Source of the DNA: Pseudomonas fluorescens NCIMB 11764
Lineage (GTDB): Bacteria > Pseudomonadota > Gammaproteobacteria > Pseudomonadales > Pseudomonadaceae
Length of the DNA stretch: 64,000 nucleotides
Assembly (NCBI RefSeq): GCF_000293885.2
Contig: NZ_CP010945.1
Coordinates: 2,252,001 to 2,316,000 of the forward strand
Reading direction: 5' to 3'
The position numbers were made by a program, and so were the translations under genes. The notes beneath the pieces were generated by a model. That model made no database searches, was not told the origin of the DNA, and saw nothing but the letters and a program-made list of their open reading frames with translations. Below, one piece after another: positions 1-9,814 of this stretch; the first letter of the stretch is position 1, and each line of letters opens with the position of its first letter.

Positions 1-268
1 AGCCGGCGGGGGTGGTGTTGAATTCGGTGCGCAAGTCTTCCTGCGTACGGAACAGCCAGTCGCCCTGGGCCTGCACCAGCGTGGTGAAGTTCTGCTGATA
101 ACGCGTGGTGTAGTTCTTCGCGTCGTGGGCTTCGGGGCACAGGTTGCAGCACGGTTCGGCGCTGAAGCTCGGTGCCTTGACTTCATCGGCACGGACGCCA
201 GCGCTGGCTGCGAGAATGCCGGCGGTCAGGGCCGACAAGCTGAGTAATTTGATCAAGTGTGGGTGCAT
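1..268 (-). CDS. algX: Alginate biosynthesis protein AlgX, N-terminal part
   Basis: Only the first 89 codons lie in the window; the gene runs off the left edge. The start reads MHPHLIKLLSLSALTAGILA, a typical Sec signal peptide, followed by ADEVKAPSFSAEPCCNLCPE, the cysteine-rich beginning expected of the periplasmic acetyltransferase AlgX. AlgX belongs to the periplasmic alginate secretion complex and O-acetylates the polymer. It starts 10 bp after the algG stop on the same strand, so it is the next gene of the alginate operon. The assignment rests on this short segment plus gene order. Confidence 0.88.
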   Translation of the reverse strand, partial: MHPHLIKLLSLSALTAGILAASAGVRADEVKAPSFSAEPCCNLCPEAHDAKNYTTRYQQNFTTLVQAQGDWLFRTQEDLRTEFNTTPAG

Positions 269-278
269 AAGATTATCC

Positions 279-1850
279 TCAGTCCCGCATTTCGGTCTGG
301 CGTTCGACAGGGTCGATCAGCACGGCTTTCTGCTGGCGTACCAGCAGGTCGAGAATTTCATCCTGACGCTCGCCGAGAATCCCGTTGAAGCTGATGCCGC
401 TGGATTTGGTCGGGGCGAGCATGGACACGCGATACAGCTCGACGCTCAGCGGCGAGTCGATGGACAGCGGCCCGCTGCCGTTACCGGCCAGTTCGCCGCC
501 GACGATGATCAGCGACACCTGGGCGTCGAACGGGTCGAGCTTGATGTCGCGGTCGGTGTCGGTCAGGTCCTTGATGTGGCCGTAGACGCCGGTCAGCCCG
601 TTGGCCATGGCCAGGTTTTCGTAGAGGCGGATGTTCACGCTGTTACGAATACGGATGCCGTGGCGACGGTTGCTGATCACCTTGTTGGCCCACAGCAGGT
701 TGTCGGCACTCTCGTAGAGGGTGATGCCGTCGGTGTGGTTCTTGTAGATCTCGTTGTAGGCGATGACGTTGTTGACGCTGTTACGGTCGATCACCAGGCC
801 CGACAACTTGTTGTCGTAGCTGCGGTTGTTGAAGATGAAGCTGTCGTTGACCTCACGGGAAATGATGATCCCGTGCTTCTTCTTGGTCCCGTAGACGGTG
901 TTGTCGGCGATGATCAGACCGTGGGAACGGTCATGCGGGTCAATGCCGTAGACGATGTTGTCTTTGTAGGTGTTGCCCTTGACCACGAAGTCGCGGGTTT
1001 CGTAGCAGTAGAAGCCGTACCACATGTCCGAGAACTCGGAGCCGACGATCCAGCCGCTCGGTTCAGGGCGCTTGAGCACCTTGGCCATGTTCGGCGTGTA
1101 CTGGGAAATACTCACGCCGTAGGACTTACTGTTGGCGTAACCGAAACTGGCGATCTTGCTGTTGGCGATGTAGGTCTGGGTGCCGCCCCAGGACAGCAGG
1201 AACGGACGGAATTCTTTCGGCGACTTGAAGGCCGCCGGGCCGTTTGCCTTCTCGCTCCAGCCCGTGATTTTGGTATCACGCACAAACAGCTGACCGTCGT
1301 TGACCAGGAATGAACCGGCCTCTTGGGACAGGCGCAATTCCTGGGTCTGCTTGTCGATTTCCAGGATGCCTTTCTCACCGACCACGATCGGCAACTTCGC
1401 CAGGAACACGCCCGGCGAGGTTTCGCTGAAGTACTGCTTGGGCAGCTTCTTGGTCAGGTCCTTGAGGTTCATGTAGCCGTCGTCGATGAAAATCGCCTGC
1501 GGGATGCCGTGCTGACGCACCACCCATTCGGCCATTTTGTTATCGCCGCCGATGAAGTCCTTCAGAGCGTTTTCCTGCATCATCCGGCGTACGCTGATCT
1601 TGCCGGCCTTGGTGCGCACGACTTTCGCAGCGATGGCTTCGGCGGTGTAGCCGGAGGTGTCTGGCAGTTTCGGTTTTTCCAGCTCCAGCGGCGCGGTTGG
1701 CGCGCTGCTGACGGTGTAGGTCTTGGCCTGCTGCAATTCCTTGGCCGTGGTGACCGGCTTGACCGGTTCCACATTGGCGAAGCACGCCGAGCTTGCCAGC
1801 AGCATCGCGCCGGCCAGCAAGGTCAGTGAGCCTCTCTTCGGACTGTTCAT
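279..1850 (-). CDS. algG: Poly(beta-D-mannuronate) C5 epimerase AlgG
   Basis: Periplasmic epimerase that converts D-mannuronate residues in the nascent alginate chain to L-guluronate. The chosen start (MNSPKRGSLTLLAG) gives a clean signal peptide ending near SACFA; an upstream in-frame ATG at 1877 would add nine residues that spoil it. The protein is about 523 residues, the usual AlgG size. The central part shows the repeated short hydrophobic/Asn pattern of a right-handed beta-helix (for example YGIDPHDRSHGLIIADNTVYG), and the DPHDRSH segment matches the catalytic region of AlgG epimerases. It lies between algE and algX in the usual operon order. Confidence 0.96.
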   Translation of the reverse strand: MNSPKRGSLTLLAGAMLLASSACFANVEPVKPVTTAKELQQAKTYTVSSAPTAPLELEKPKLPDTSGYTAEAIAAKVVRTKAGKISVRRMMQENALKDFIGGDNKMAEWVVRQHGIPQAIFIDDGYMNLKDLTKKLPKQYFSETSPGVFLAKLPIVVGEKGILEIDKQTQELRLSQEAGSFLVNDGQLFVRDTKITGWSEKANGPAAFKSPKEFRPFLLSWGGTQTYIANSKIASFGYANSKSYGVSISQYTPNMAKVLKRPEPSGWIVGSEFSDMWYGFYCYETRDFVVKGNTYKDNIVYGIDPHDRSHGLIIADNTVYGTKKKHGIIISREVNDSFIFNNRSYDNKLSGLVIDRNSVNNVIAYNEIYKNHTDGITLYESADNLLWANKVISNRRHGIRIRNSVNIRLYENLAMANGLTGVYGHIKDLTDTDRDIKLDPFDAQVSLIIVGGELAGNGSGPLSIDSPLSVELYRVSMLAPTKSSGISFNGILGERQDEILDLLVRQQKAVLIDPVERQTEMRD

Positions 1851-1876
1851 GTCAGGAACTCCCTTAGCGGTTCGCA

Positions 1877-3361
1877 TCAGAAGCGCCAGATCACGTCGAC
1901 AAACGCGCGGTGCATGTACGAGTCGACTTCTTTGCCGTAGGCATCGCCTGGCTTGAACACACCGCCACGCAAGCGCACGAGGGCCGAAGGCTCATCGATC
2001 GACTGGCTCAACGCGGCAGGCAACAGGCCTTGCTTGAAGTACTTGGTGACCACGAGGTCCATTTCCTGGCCGAGGTCTTTGTTGCCATCTTCCAGCGGCA
2101 GGGACGTGCTGGAGAGAATCGCGCCGGTCGGGTCGGTGTCGTTCTCGACGGCGTTGATGCCGTTGCTGCCGACCGGCTTGTTGCCGTCGACGCGCCAGAA
2201 CTTGTGGTAGATCACGCTGGCGTCGTATTCGTCGTTGAGCATCCACGAACCGAACAACGTTGCGGTTTGCATGTTGTTCATTTCGCCACGGAACGCTTCG
2301 CCGAAACGGTGAACCCGCGAACGCGTACCGGTGTAGTTCGAACGGTTGCTTTCCAGGCCGTTCTGCTCGTAATCGGCACTGGCGCGGGCATAGGCTGCAC
2401 CCACTTGCCATTGCGGATCGAGGCGCAGGCGCACGCCGATATCGGTGGCCCAGCCGTTGAGGTCTTCACCGCGCTTGGCTTCTGTCGGACGGGTACCGTC
2501 GGCGTTGAGCTGATTCACCGTGTCGGTGTCGCCGCTCATGCCGGTGACGCTGCCCCAGTAATTGACGGTGTTGGTGTTGCGGTAGTTGTAGGCGTCGCTG
2601 TCGGCGGTGAGGCCGAGCCAGCTGATGTCGCCGTTCTGTTTCTTGTCCAGCGAGTCGCCGGCCACACCCGGTTCCGGGTAGTCGAGCTTGCCGTCATCGT
2701 GGGTGTGATGACCGCGAATCCCGACCCAGTTGCCCGGCGTCCATTGGTACGCGGTATCGGCGTAGACGTGCAGGCGATCCTTGTCTTTCGGTGCCAGCTC
2801 TTTCAGGTCGGTGCGGTATTCGCTGAAGCGTTCGGCAATACCGACGTTGGCGCGCAACAGGGTGGTGTCGAAGGTCCAGTTCAGGGCTTCGATGTTGGTG
2901 TCGCGCCATTGGCCGTCGTCGTTGCGCAGGCGTTGGCGACCGAGCTTCAACTGCTCGCCCGGGTACGGCGTGAGGCCGCTGTAGCCGACCCAGAATTCGC
3001 GCATGGCCAGGTAATTTTTCTTGGTCTTGCGATCACCGTTGTCGGTGGTCTGGGTGCCGTCGTTGTCGGACTGCTGCAAGGTGTCGGTTTCGATGATGTC
3101 GGTGGACGTCACGGCCTGACCCATCGCGTAGGCGCTCCACGCGCCGCTCTCGCCATAGACCCAAGGGCGCAGGTCGAGGCCGACGCCGCTGACGTCGCCG
3201 CCACTGGCGGTGCCGAGGTCACGGTCGTCTTCGGACTGGCCGGTGACTTTCACGTCGAGACCGTAGTTCTTGGTGTCGGTCAAGGCCGCCAGGGTTGGGC
3301 ACGACCACAAGAGGGCGAATGACAGGCCGATACCGGCCTTCACGAATGGATTCAACTTCAT
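1877..3361 (-). CDS. algE: Outer-membrane alginate export porin AlgE
   Basis: Encodes a 494-residue outer-membrane beta-barrel that lets alginate leave the cell. A signal peptide ([20 protein letters not shown]) precedes a mature part rich in alternating aromatic and polar residues, and the chain ends in VDVIWRF, a C-terminal aromatic signature for barrel assembly. The ATG overlaps the algK stop by four bases (ATGA), indicating translational coupling. The length matches the P. aeruginosa family member. It works with the lipoprotein AlgK, which is encoded just upstream. Confidence 0.96.
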   Translation of the reverse strand: MKLNPFVKAGIGLSFALLWSCPTLAALTDTKNYGLDVKVTGQSEDDRDLGTASGGDVSGVGLDLRPWVYGESGAWSAYAMGQAVTSTDIIETDTLQQSDNDGTQTTDNGDRKTKKNYLAMREFWVGYSGLTPYPGEQLKLGRQRLRNDDGQWRDTNIEALNWTFDTTLLRANVGIAERFSEYRTDLKELAPKDKDRLHVYADTAYQWTPGNWVGIRGHHTHDDGKLDYPEPGVAGDSLDKKQNGDISWLGLTADSDAYNYRNTNTVNYWGSVTGMSGDTDTVNQLNADGTRPTEAKRGEDLNGWATDIGVRLRLDPQWQVGAAYARASADYEQNGLESNRSNYTGTRSRVHRFGEAFRGEMNNMQTATLFGSWMLNDEYDASVIYHKFWRVDGNKPVGSNGINAVENDTDPTGAILSSTSLPLEDGNKDLGQEMDLVVTKYFKQGLLPAALSQSIDEPSALVRLRGGVFKPGDAYGKEVDSYMHRAFVDVIWRF

Positions 3362-4866
3362 AGGGATTCCTCGCCGTCTTCTTCTTCCAGGGCATGCAGT
3401 TCCAGCGTGTTCTGACTCAAGGCACCACGAACGGCCTGTTCTTGTTTCAACAGGCGTTGGGCCTCGGCGAGCTGGGCAGGCGGCAGTTGGGTTTCGAGTG
3501 TTTGTGCAAGCTCGGTGGCTTGCGGCGTGTTCTGTGCCTTGGCCAATTGGCTGAAGACGTAAGCGTTAAGCGGGTTGGGCCGGGTGCCCTTGCCTTGGGA
3601 AAACAGCTGGGCGATGGCGAAGTCGGCACTGTTCTGGCCGTTGCGCGCAGCGGTCAGCAGGTGATCCAGGGCTTTCTGCGAATAGACCTTGCCCAGGTAA
3701 CCGCGGCGGTAAATCTGGCCGAGGTAGTAATCGGCGGCGACTTCTTTGCCGACGGCTTTCTGGAAGTGCTCTTCGGCGACTTTCGCGTCGGCCGGCACCC
3801 ATTTGCCTTCGTAGTAAAGCTTGCCGAGCAACAGTTCGGCGCGCGGCTGGTCAGCGGCGCGGCCGTTGTCCAGGTACTTCATCATCGTGTCGACATCACC
3901 GAGTTCCGGGAAGTCGTAGAGCAATTGCGCCAGGCTGACCCAGGAAGCGGGGTAGGCGGGGGCGATGTCTTCGAGCAGCGACTGAGCGGTTTTTTCGTCG
4001 GTCTTGCCCAGGCTTGCATCACCGAGCACACGCGCGACGCTGTCGACGCGTTGAGCGGAAACGGTGCCGCGGGTATGCGCCGCTTGCATCTGCTTGATCA
4101 GCTCGGCCTGCTGTTCCGGCTTGCCTTGCTTCTGGTAAACCGTGGCCAGCTCGACATAGCAGATGTCGGTGGTGTTCAACGCGGCTTTGCAGATGGTGAC
4201 GACTTCGTCCAGATGCTGGTCGTAGGTGCCCTGGGTGCGATAGAGCAGCACTTGGGCCAGGCCCGCTTCCGGTTTGCCTTCGGCGCGCCATTGGCTGATC
4301 TGCTGTTGCGCGTTGACGTTGGGGAAACTGTGCGGGTATTGCAGGTACAGCATCGCCAGCGGAATCAGCGTGTTGCCTTCGCCATTGGCCGAGGCTTTTT
4401 TCAACAGGCCTTCGGCTTCGTGCTGTTCGGCTTCGGTGGAACCGGGCTTGGCCACCAGCAGGCGACCCAGGCGAGCCTGGGCGCGCGGCGAAACGTCGGC
4501 CGCGGCGCGATAAGTCGCCTCGGCCTGTTTGATCTGCGCCGGGTCGCGGCTGTCGACCTGGATATCGGCGAGGCCTACTTGCGCCTCGCTGTAGCCCAGG
4601 TCGGCCAGTTGCTTGTAGTTCTGCTGCGCCAGCGTGGTGTCGCCGCGCTTCAGGGCTTCATTGGCCAGGCGCTGGTCGGGCAGGCCGGCGCAACCGGCCA
4701 GGCTCACGGCCAGGGCCAAAGCACACACCGCACCCCTGTGGGAGCCAGCCTGCTGGCGATTCAAGCGGCTCGGTACATCAGACAAACCGCGGCGATCCCA
4801 TCGCGAGCAGGCTCGCTCCCACAGGGACTGCGGCGTATTCGAGATTTTTGTGATGGTCACGGGCAT
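3358..4866 (-). CDS. algK: Alginate secretion TPR lipoprotein AlgK, with REP-encoded N-terminal extension
   Basis: Outer-membrane lipoprotein made of Sel1/TPR-like repeats that helps place AlgE and scaffolds the periplasmic complex. The lipobox is LAGC with the acceptor Cys at about residue 59, followed by [17 protein letters not shown] as in other AlgK proteins. The protein has 502 codons, against roughly 475 in P. aeruginosa. The surplus sits before the signal peptide and is the in-frame translation of a REP pair (4733-4826), giving segments such as [11 protein letters not shown] and [11 protein letters not shown]. The ATG at 4866 follows the alg44 stop, but its AGAGG is only two bases away. 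A GTG two codons later (4860) has better spacing. Either start includes the REP. Confidence 0.93.
   Translation of the reverse strand: MPVTITKISNTPQSLWERACSRWDRRGLSDVPSRLNRQQAGSHRGAVCALALAVSLAGCAGLPDQRLANEALKRGDTTLAQQNYKQLADLGYSEAQVGLADIQVDSRDPAQIKQAEATYRAAADVSPRAQARLGRLLVAKPGSTEAEQHEAEGLLKKASANGEGNTLIPLAMLYLQYPHSFPNVNAQQQISQWRAEGKPEAGLAQVLLYRTQGTYDQHLDEVVTICKAALNTTDICYVELATVYQKQGKPEQQAELIKQMQAAHTRGTVSAQRVDSVARVLGDASLGKTDEKTAQSLLEDIAPAYPASWVSLAQLLYDFPELGDVDTMMKYLDNGRAADQPRAELLLGKLYYEGKWVPADAKVAEEHFQKAVGKEVAADYYLGQIYRRGYLGKVYSQKALDHLLTAARNGQNSADFAIAQLFSQGKGTRPNPLNAYVFSQLAKAQNTPQATELAQTLETQLPPAQLAEAQRLLKQEQAVRGALSQNTLELHALEEEDGEESL
4733..4826. repeat. REP pair inside the algK reading frame
   Basis: Two REP units in opposite orientation: CCCTGTGGGAGCCAGCCTGC near 4734 and the partner ending in GCTCGCTCCCACAGGG at 4826. 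Comparable pairs occur between genes at 21611-21710 and 22680-22795. Here the pair is inside a coding region, between the translation start and the lipoprotein signal sequence of algK. It keeps the frame open and has no stop in the algK frame. Confidence 0.9.
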
Positions 4867-4875
4867 GTCCTCTGC

Positions 4876-6045
4876 TTAGATACCGGAAGCCATGGCTTTA
4901 TCGATCAGCCAGTTCAGGTTCGGGCCACGGTCGCTGTTCACTTCAACCGGGCGGCCAGCGAATTTGCTGTCCAGCGGCTCGTCAGGCTGGATCAGCACGC
5001 GGATGTCGGACGACAGGTCGGCGCTTTTCAGGCTGGTGCTGCTGACGATCTTGCCGGTGCGGGTTTTGTCTTCGCCGGCAATCTGGAAGCTGACGTTGGT
5101 GCCTGGACGCACGTCGCCGAACTGGCGATAGGAGAAGCGCGCTTCGACGTTGGCTTCGCTGTTGCGCGGCACCAGTTGGAAGATCACGTCGCCCTTGCTG
5201 GCGTACTGACCGTTGGCGACCAGCTGCTGGGCCACGGTGCAATCGCACGGCGACGTCAGGGTGCCGGTCATTTGCTTGCCGAACAGTTCTTCAACCTTGG
5301 CCGGTTGCAGTTGATTGTCGTCAAGATGGCCCTTGAGCACGTCGAGCATGCTGGTGCTGAACGTTGCGAGCGGAGCGCCTTTGGCGGCAATGCCGTCAGC
5401 CTTGATCAGGCTCTGCACGGTGCCGTCACGCGGCATGGTGATGTTCATGCCCGGCACGCTGACCAGACCGGCCTGCGCATGGCTGACGAAGTACATGCCG
5501 TACACCGATTTGAAGATGAAACCGAACGCCGCCAGGCCGACGATGAAAATCGCCAGGCTGAAGGTCACTGCACGCAGACGACCGAACGCGGTCATGCCGT
5601 GGCCGCCATCCTTGACCTTGCGCGCCTTGGTGAAGTTGTCGCGCTGCAGGGTCGCCAGCACTTCACCCATGCTGACGATGTCGCCGGCCAGGTGAGAGGT
5701 GATCAGGTGACGCAGGGTCGAGATGTCTTGCGGTTCCAGGTTCTGGAACTGGCAGCCGGCACGACCGGTCTGGCGGTCGACGGAGCGCACTTGCAGCTCC
5801 ACGTCCATGGCCAGGCCAAGGTTATCGATGACGAACTGCAGGCGAGCCTTGTACACGTCGCCGATTTTCAGTGGCAGTTGACCGGCGTTGAAGGCCAGGC
5901 CGCCGGCAGAGAGGTCGATCACTCGAGCTTCCATCGGGGTCCGGTCCGGACCGAAGAAGCGCAGCTTGGCCGGAATTTTCACTCGGGCGTGTTGGCGCTG
6001 GGCTTCTGACTCATGCACTACGTTGGCGTTGACGGCGGTATTCAT
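4876..6045 (-). CDS. alg44: Alginate polymerase co-subunit Alg44 (PilZ c-di-GMP receptor)
   Basis: Inner-membrane protein that activates alginate polymerisation when its PilZ domain binds c-di-GMP. The PilZ motifs are visible near the N-terminus: RQHAR at about residues 17-21 and DLSAGG at about 44-49. One membrane helix follows (about residues 160-185, FSLAIFIVGLAAFGFIF). The periplasmic remainder resembles an HlyD-type membrane-fusion domain, including a lipoyl-like segment. Its 389 residues equal the normal family length. It lies between alg8 and algK and links alginate production to second-messenger levels. Confidence 0.96.
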   Translation of the reverse strand: MNTAVNANVVHESEAQRQHARVKIPAKLRFFGPDRTPMEARVIDLSAGGLAFNAGQLPLKIGDVYKARLQFVIDNLGLAMDVELQVRSVDRQTGRAGCQFQNLEPQDISTLRHLITSHLAGDIVSMGEVLATLQRDNFTKARKVKDGGHGMTAFGRLRAVTFSLAIFIVGLAAFGFIFKSVYGMYFVSHAQAGLVSVPGMNITMPRDGTVQSLIKADGIAAKGAPLATFSTSMLDVLKGHLDDNQLQPAKVEELFGKQMTGTLTSPCDCTVAQQLVANGQYASKGDVIFQLVPRNSEANVEARFSYRQFGDVRPGTNVSFQIAGEDKTRTGKIVSSTSLKSADLSSDIRVLIQPDEPLDSKFAGRPVEVNSDRGPNLNWLIDKAMASGI

Positions 6046-6081
6046 AGGGGCGATTTCCTGGTTAATTCAATAAGGGGGCGG

Positions 6082-7563
6082 TCAGACCATCATCAGCAGC
6101 ACGGCAACAAAAATGCTGCCGGCGGAGAAGGTCATGGTCCGAGACGACCAAGTGTTGAACCAACGTTGAAAGCTGGCGAGATCACGGGTCAGTTTGGTGT
6201 CCTGGCGAGTCCAGGATTGTTGGTCGAGGCGGAAGAACACGTAGATCTTCACCAGCGCGCCGACGATCTGGTTGTAATAGAGAATCGCCGGGTAGGCCGG
6301 GCCGATCCGGTGACCGGAGCAGGACAGCAGCAGGGTCAGGATCAGGCGGGTAATGCCGATCCACAGCAGGTACACCAGGATGAACGCGGTGCCGTACTTG
6401 AAGGACGCGATGATCGCGACCGTCAGGCCCAGCAGCGAGGTCCACATCGACACGCGCTGATCGAACAGCACCACCGAGGTGAACAGACCGAGGCGTTTGA
6501 CACCCAGGCCCAGGGCGCGGGCGTTCTGGCGCAGGTTGTTGCCGTACCAGCGGAACATCAGTTTGCGGCTGGCCTTGATGAAGCTTTTTTCCGGCGGGTG
6601 TTCCACGGTGTGGATGGCCGCGTCCGGCACGTAGAACGTGTCGTAGCCCAGGCGCATCAGGCTGAACCAGCTCGACTTGTCGTCACCGGTCAGGAACTTG
6701 AAGCGACCCAGGCGCCAGTGTTGCAGCGAGTCGCTTTCCACGTCCGCGATGAAGTCCGGGTCGGTGACCACGGTTGCGCGGAATACCGACATCCGGCCGG
6801 TCATGGTCAGCACGCGCTTGGACAGCGCCATCGAGCACATGTTGATGTGACGCTGGGCGAAGCGCAGTTTGTGCCACTCGCTCATGATGTAGCCGCCGCG
6901 CACTTCGCAGAACTCGTTGGTGGTCAGGCCGCCGACATTGCTGAACAGCTTGAACCACGGCACGGTCTTGAGCACGACGCCTTCGGCAAGCACGGTGTCG
7001 CCATCGATCACGGCAACCACGGCACGGTCGTCCGGCAGGTGGCGGGAGATGGCGCGGAAACCGTAGGCCAGGCCGTCACGCTTGCCGGTGCCGGGAATGC
7101 GCACGAAGTCGAGCTTGACCCGCTCCGGTGGATTCATCTTGGTCCAGAGGCTCTTCACCAGCTTCTCATCGGACATTTCCACGATGGAGCAGACCATGGT
7201 GGTCGGCAGGCCGCAGTCGATCGCTTCGCGAATCACCGAGGCATAGACCTGGGCGGTGGTCAGCGCGTCGATACGAAAACTGGTGACCATCAAAAACACA
7301 TGGGACGGGTCTGCCGCTTTACCCAGCTTGCGCACTTTGCGCCGCAGGTGCGGGTAGACCACGTACAGAAACAGCATGCCGCGCAGGAAGTGCGTGGCAC
7401 CCATCGAATAGCGCCAGATCCCGATGAAGCCGATGAGGAAGATAAAGTCCTTCGAATCGGAATCGAATGTGGACGCAGGCAACGCCATGGCGATGCCCAT
7501 CAATAAACTTAGGTAAAACAGCCAACCGGCGGCCTGAAGTAGGCCGTGCTTTAGCCTGTGCAT
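6082..7563 (-). CDS. alg8: Alginate polymerase glycosyltransferase Alg8
   Basis: Family 2 glycosyltransferase in the inner membrane that polymerises GDP-mannuronate. Hydrophobic N-terminal helices ([19 protein letters not shown]) are followed by a cytoplasmic catalytic domain with VIDGDT (DxD-type metal/nucleotide binding) and FLTGDDKS. Several C-terminal membrane segments end in [12 protein letters not shown]. The [10 protein letters not shown] start is chosen; another ATG three codons upstream (7572) is possible. The gene lies between algD and alg44 and functions with Alg44. Confidence 0.95.
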   Translation of the reverse strand: MHRLKHGLLQAAGWLFYLSLLMGIAMALPASTFDSDSKDFIFLIGFIGIWRYSMGATHFLRGMLFLYVVYPHLRRKVRKLGKAADPSHVFLMVTSFRIDALTTAQVYASVIREAIDCGLPTTMVCSIVEMSDEKLVKSLWTKMNPPERVKLDFVRIPGTGKRDGLAYGFRAISRHLPDDRAVVAVIDGDTVLAEGVVLKTVPWFKLFSNVGGLTTNEFCEVRGGYIMSEWHKLRFAQRHINMCSMALSKRVLTMTGRMSVFRATVVTDPDFIADVESDSLQHWRLGRFKFLTGDDKSSWFSLMRLGYDTFYVPDAAIHTVEHPPEKSFIKASRKLMFRWYGNNLRQNARALGLGVKRLGLFTSVVLFDQRVSMWTSLLGLTVAIIASFKYGTAFILVYLLWIGITRLILTLLLSCSGHRIGPAYPAILYYNQIVGALVKIYVFFRLDQQSWTRQDTKLTRDLASFQRWFNTWSSRTMTFSAGSIFVAVLLMMV

Positions 7564-7684
7564 AATCTGCATCCGTCTCGATCTCGGGCGAGCCTGTGGG
7601 GTGGCCCGATGGGGTTAAGGCAGGCGAAAAAGCCGGGAGGGTTTGCAGGCTGGGGAACGCCGCAAACCCTCCCGATGCCGCTTG

Positions 7685-9001
7685 TTACCAGCAGATGCCT
7701 TCAGTCCGGCCACTCACGCTGGTGGCTTGAGACATGAAGCCGACCAGATCGATCACTTGCTTGCCGTGCGGAGCGTTCTGCGCCAGGGCGCGGAATTTCT
7801 CGTCACGGTTGCCGAGGATGATCACGTCGGAGTTGTTGATCACTTCGTCGAAGTCGGAATTGAGCAAGGACGAGACGTGAGGGATCTTCGACTCGATGTA
7901 GTCCTTGTTCGCGCCGTGAACGCGGGCGTATTCGACGTTGGCGTCGTAGATGCTCAGGTCGTAGCCTTTGCCGATCAGCATTTCTGCCAGATCAACCAGC
8001 GGGCTTTCGCGCAGGTCATCGGTGCCGGCCTTGAAGCTCAGGCCCAGCAGGGCAACTTTGCGTTTGTCGTGGCTGGAAACGATGTCGAAGGCGTTTTGCA
8101 CCTGGGATTCGTTACTGCGCATCAGCGAGTTCAGCAACGGCGATTCCACGTCGAGGGCGCCGGCGCGGTAGGTCAGGGCCCGCACGTCTTTCGGCAGGCA
8201 CGAGCCGCCGAACGCAAAACCGGGGCGCATGTAGTACTGGGACAGGTTCAATGTCTTGTCCTGGCAGACCACTTCCATCACTTCCCGACCATCGACGCCG
8301 CACGCCTTGGCGATGTTGCCGATCTCGTTGGCGAAGGTCACCTTGGTGGCGTGCCACACGTTGCAGGTGTACTTGATCATCTCGGCAACGGCGATGTCCT
8401 TGCGGATGATCGGCGCGTCGAGTTCTTCGTACAGCGATTGCAGAACGTCGCCCGATGCCTTGTCGAACTCGCCGATGACGGTCATCGGTGGCAAGTCGTA
8501 GTCGGCAATCGCGGTGCTTTCACGCAGGAACTCAGGGTTCACCGCCACACCGAAATCGACGCCGGCTTTCTTGCCGGAGCAATCTTCGAGAATCGGGATG
8601 ACAACGTTTGCGACCGTGCCTGGCAGTACGGTGCTGCGAACCACGATGGTGTGGCGGGTGGTTTTGTCACGCAGGACAAAACCGATCTCGCGGCATACCG
8701 CTTCGATGTAGTTCAGTTCCAGATCGCCGTTCTTCTTGCTCGGCGTGCCGACGCAGATCATCGACAGGTCGGTGTCGCGAATCGCTTCTGCGAAGTCGGT
8801 CGTACCGCGCAGGCGGCCGGTTTCGATACCCTTGGCCAGCAGTTCGCCCAGACCCGGTTCAACGATCGGCGATTTGCCGGCGTTGATCATATCGATCTTG
8901 TCTTTGGCGACATCGACGCCAACGACGTCATGGCCCCGTGCAGACAGGCAACCGGCACATACTGCACCGACGTAACCCAAACCAAATATGCTGATGCGCA
9001 T
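7685..9001 (-). CDS. algD: GDP-mannose 6-dehydrogenase AlgD
   Basis: NAD-dependent four-electron oxidation of GDP-mannose to GDP-mannuronate, the committed step of alginate synthesis, in the cytosol. The start MRISIFGLGYVGAVCAGCL contains the GxGxxG Rossmann motif; an in-frame ATG 24 bp upstream is not used by relatives. FGGSCLPKDVRALTYRA carries the catalytic Cys, and the protein ends in EGICW like other AlgD proteins. Its 438 residues are close to the 436 of P. aeruginosa. It is the first gene of the operon, with a long untranslated region upstream. Confidence 0.97.
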   Translation of the reverse strand: MRISIFGLGYVGAVCAGCLSARGHDVVGVDVAKDKIDMINAGKSPIVEPGLGELLAKGIETGRLRGTTDFAEAIRDTDLSMICVGTPSKKNGDLELNYIEAVCREIGFVLRDKTTRHTIVVRSTVLPGTVANVVIPILEDCSGKKAGVDFGVAVNPEFLRESTAIADYDLPPMTVIGEFDKASGDVLQSLYEELDAPIIRKDIAVAEMIKYTCNVWHATKVTFANEIGNIAKACGVDGREVMEVVCQDKTLNLSQYYMRPGFAFGGSCLPKDVRALTYRAGALDVESPLLNSLMRSNESQVQNAFDIVSSHDKRKVALLGLSFKAGTDDLRESPLVDLAEMLIGKGYDLSIYDANVEYARVHGANKDYIESKIPHVSSLLNSDFDEVINNSDVIILGNRDEKFRALAQNAPHGKQVIDLVGFMSQATSVSGRTEGICW

Positions 9002-9202
9002 CGCATTTACCTCTGTATTTATCAAGCCATTACATGGCCGGAGTTAATGGTGTTCAGCGGTCATAGTGCACTCGGAAGTTTGGGCGACAGGCGCCGCAAT
9101 GCCGTGTGCAGGCATACTAAGTTCCGAGTGTCTAAATAAGTGCACTCAAGGTGTGCGCAACTAGGCCTTATTATTATGGTCTGCCCTGTTATGCAGCCGA
9201 GT

Positions 9203-9216
9203 CCTCTGGTCAGAGG
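9203..9216. promoter_or_regulatory. Palindrome in the presumed algD leader
   Basis: CCTCTG-GT-CAGAGG is a perfect inverted repeat of 6 bp arms, about 200 bp before algD. It could be a protein-binding dyad or a leader-RNA hairpin. No function is assigned. Confidence 0.35.
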
Positions 9217-9474
9217 TCATCCGTGCAAAGGTCTTGCGCGCTCAATGCCAGGCCATAAGCCCGTAAATCAAGCGGTTCGGGTGCTCGGGAGAGCACGTTT
9301 ATAGGGGCGCAGCCTTGGCCGTGTAGGGGATAGTAGTGATGCGTTATCTCCTGTCCTTCATGTGTTGCCCAAATCAGGGATTATTTAGCCGAAGTTATTG
9401 TGACAACTTCGCTACGTGGTCTCTTCTCTGCGTAAGTTATCTCGTACATGTTCAGAGATAATCGTTACCGGTGG

Positions 9475-9501
9475 TATGAGCTACGCATTTGGACATAGTT
9501 C
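9475..9501 (-). promoter_or_regulatory. Candidate AlgU (sigma-22) promoter of algD
   Basis: On the minus strand GAACTA and TCATA are separated by 16 bases. This is close to the AlgU/RpoE-type consensus GAACTT-N16/17-TCTGA, with one mismatch in the -35 and two in the -10. Transcription would start near 9468, giving a leader of about 465 nt before algD; a long leader is also known in P. aeruginosa. This is the best match I found by eye between 9002 and 9814. Confidence 0.45.
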
Positions 9502-9549
9502 CTGTCCGCCCATCGCGAATTCTGAAATTTCTTGAAATATTGAGAAAGA

Positions 9550-9660
9550 TGGCACTACTTTCAAATTGATGGCACGTGCTGTCTCACCCTTGTTACACGG
9601 GGCGATAAGCAAGAAAGATAGTTTTGTGCCACTACCGATAAAAAATTTCAGTGCCACTAC
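9550..9660. promoter_or_regulatory. Cluster of TGGCAC repeats upstream of the algD promoter
   Basis: TGGCAC occurs on the plus strand at 9550-9555 and 9570-9575 and inverted (GTGCCA) at 9626-9631 and 9651-9656. The latter two extend to a shared GTGCCACTAC, 25 bp apart. They sit 50-190 bp upstream of the candidate algD promoter, where activators or AmrZ-like regulators could bind. The rest of 9002-9814 shows no convincing gene. Confidence 0.4.
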
Positions 9661-9814
9661 TGAAAAAATTCATCGGCGTCGAGTGAAACTAAAGTTAGGA
9701 AAGTGACCGATGGTTTTCTGGCGCCAAGAGGTTGGCGATTCGGGCGGGAAATTGTTGGACGATCAGACGCAGGCGCACGACGGAAAATTTGCGGTCGTGC
9801 GCCGATCAGGTGCG

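Noticed and set aside
3394..6009. 871-codon plus-strand open frame opposite algK and alg44
   Set aside because: Antisense shadow of two well-identified genes in GC-rich DNA; no start signal and low-complexity protein text rich in Gln, Arg and Val.
9550..9660. TGGCAC boxes as sigma-54 promoters
   Set aside because: None has the required GC/TTGC -12 element at the right distance.
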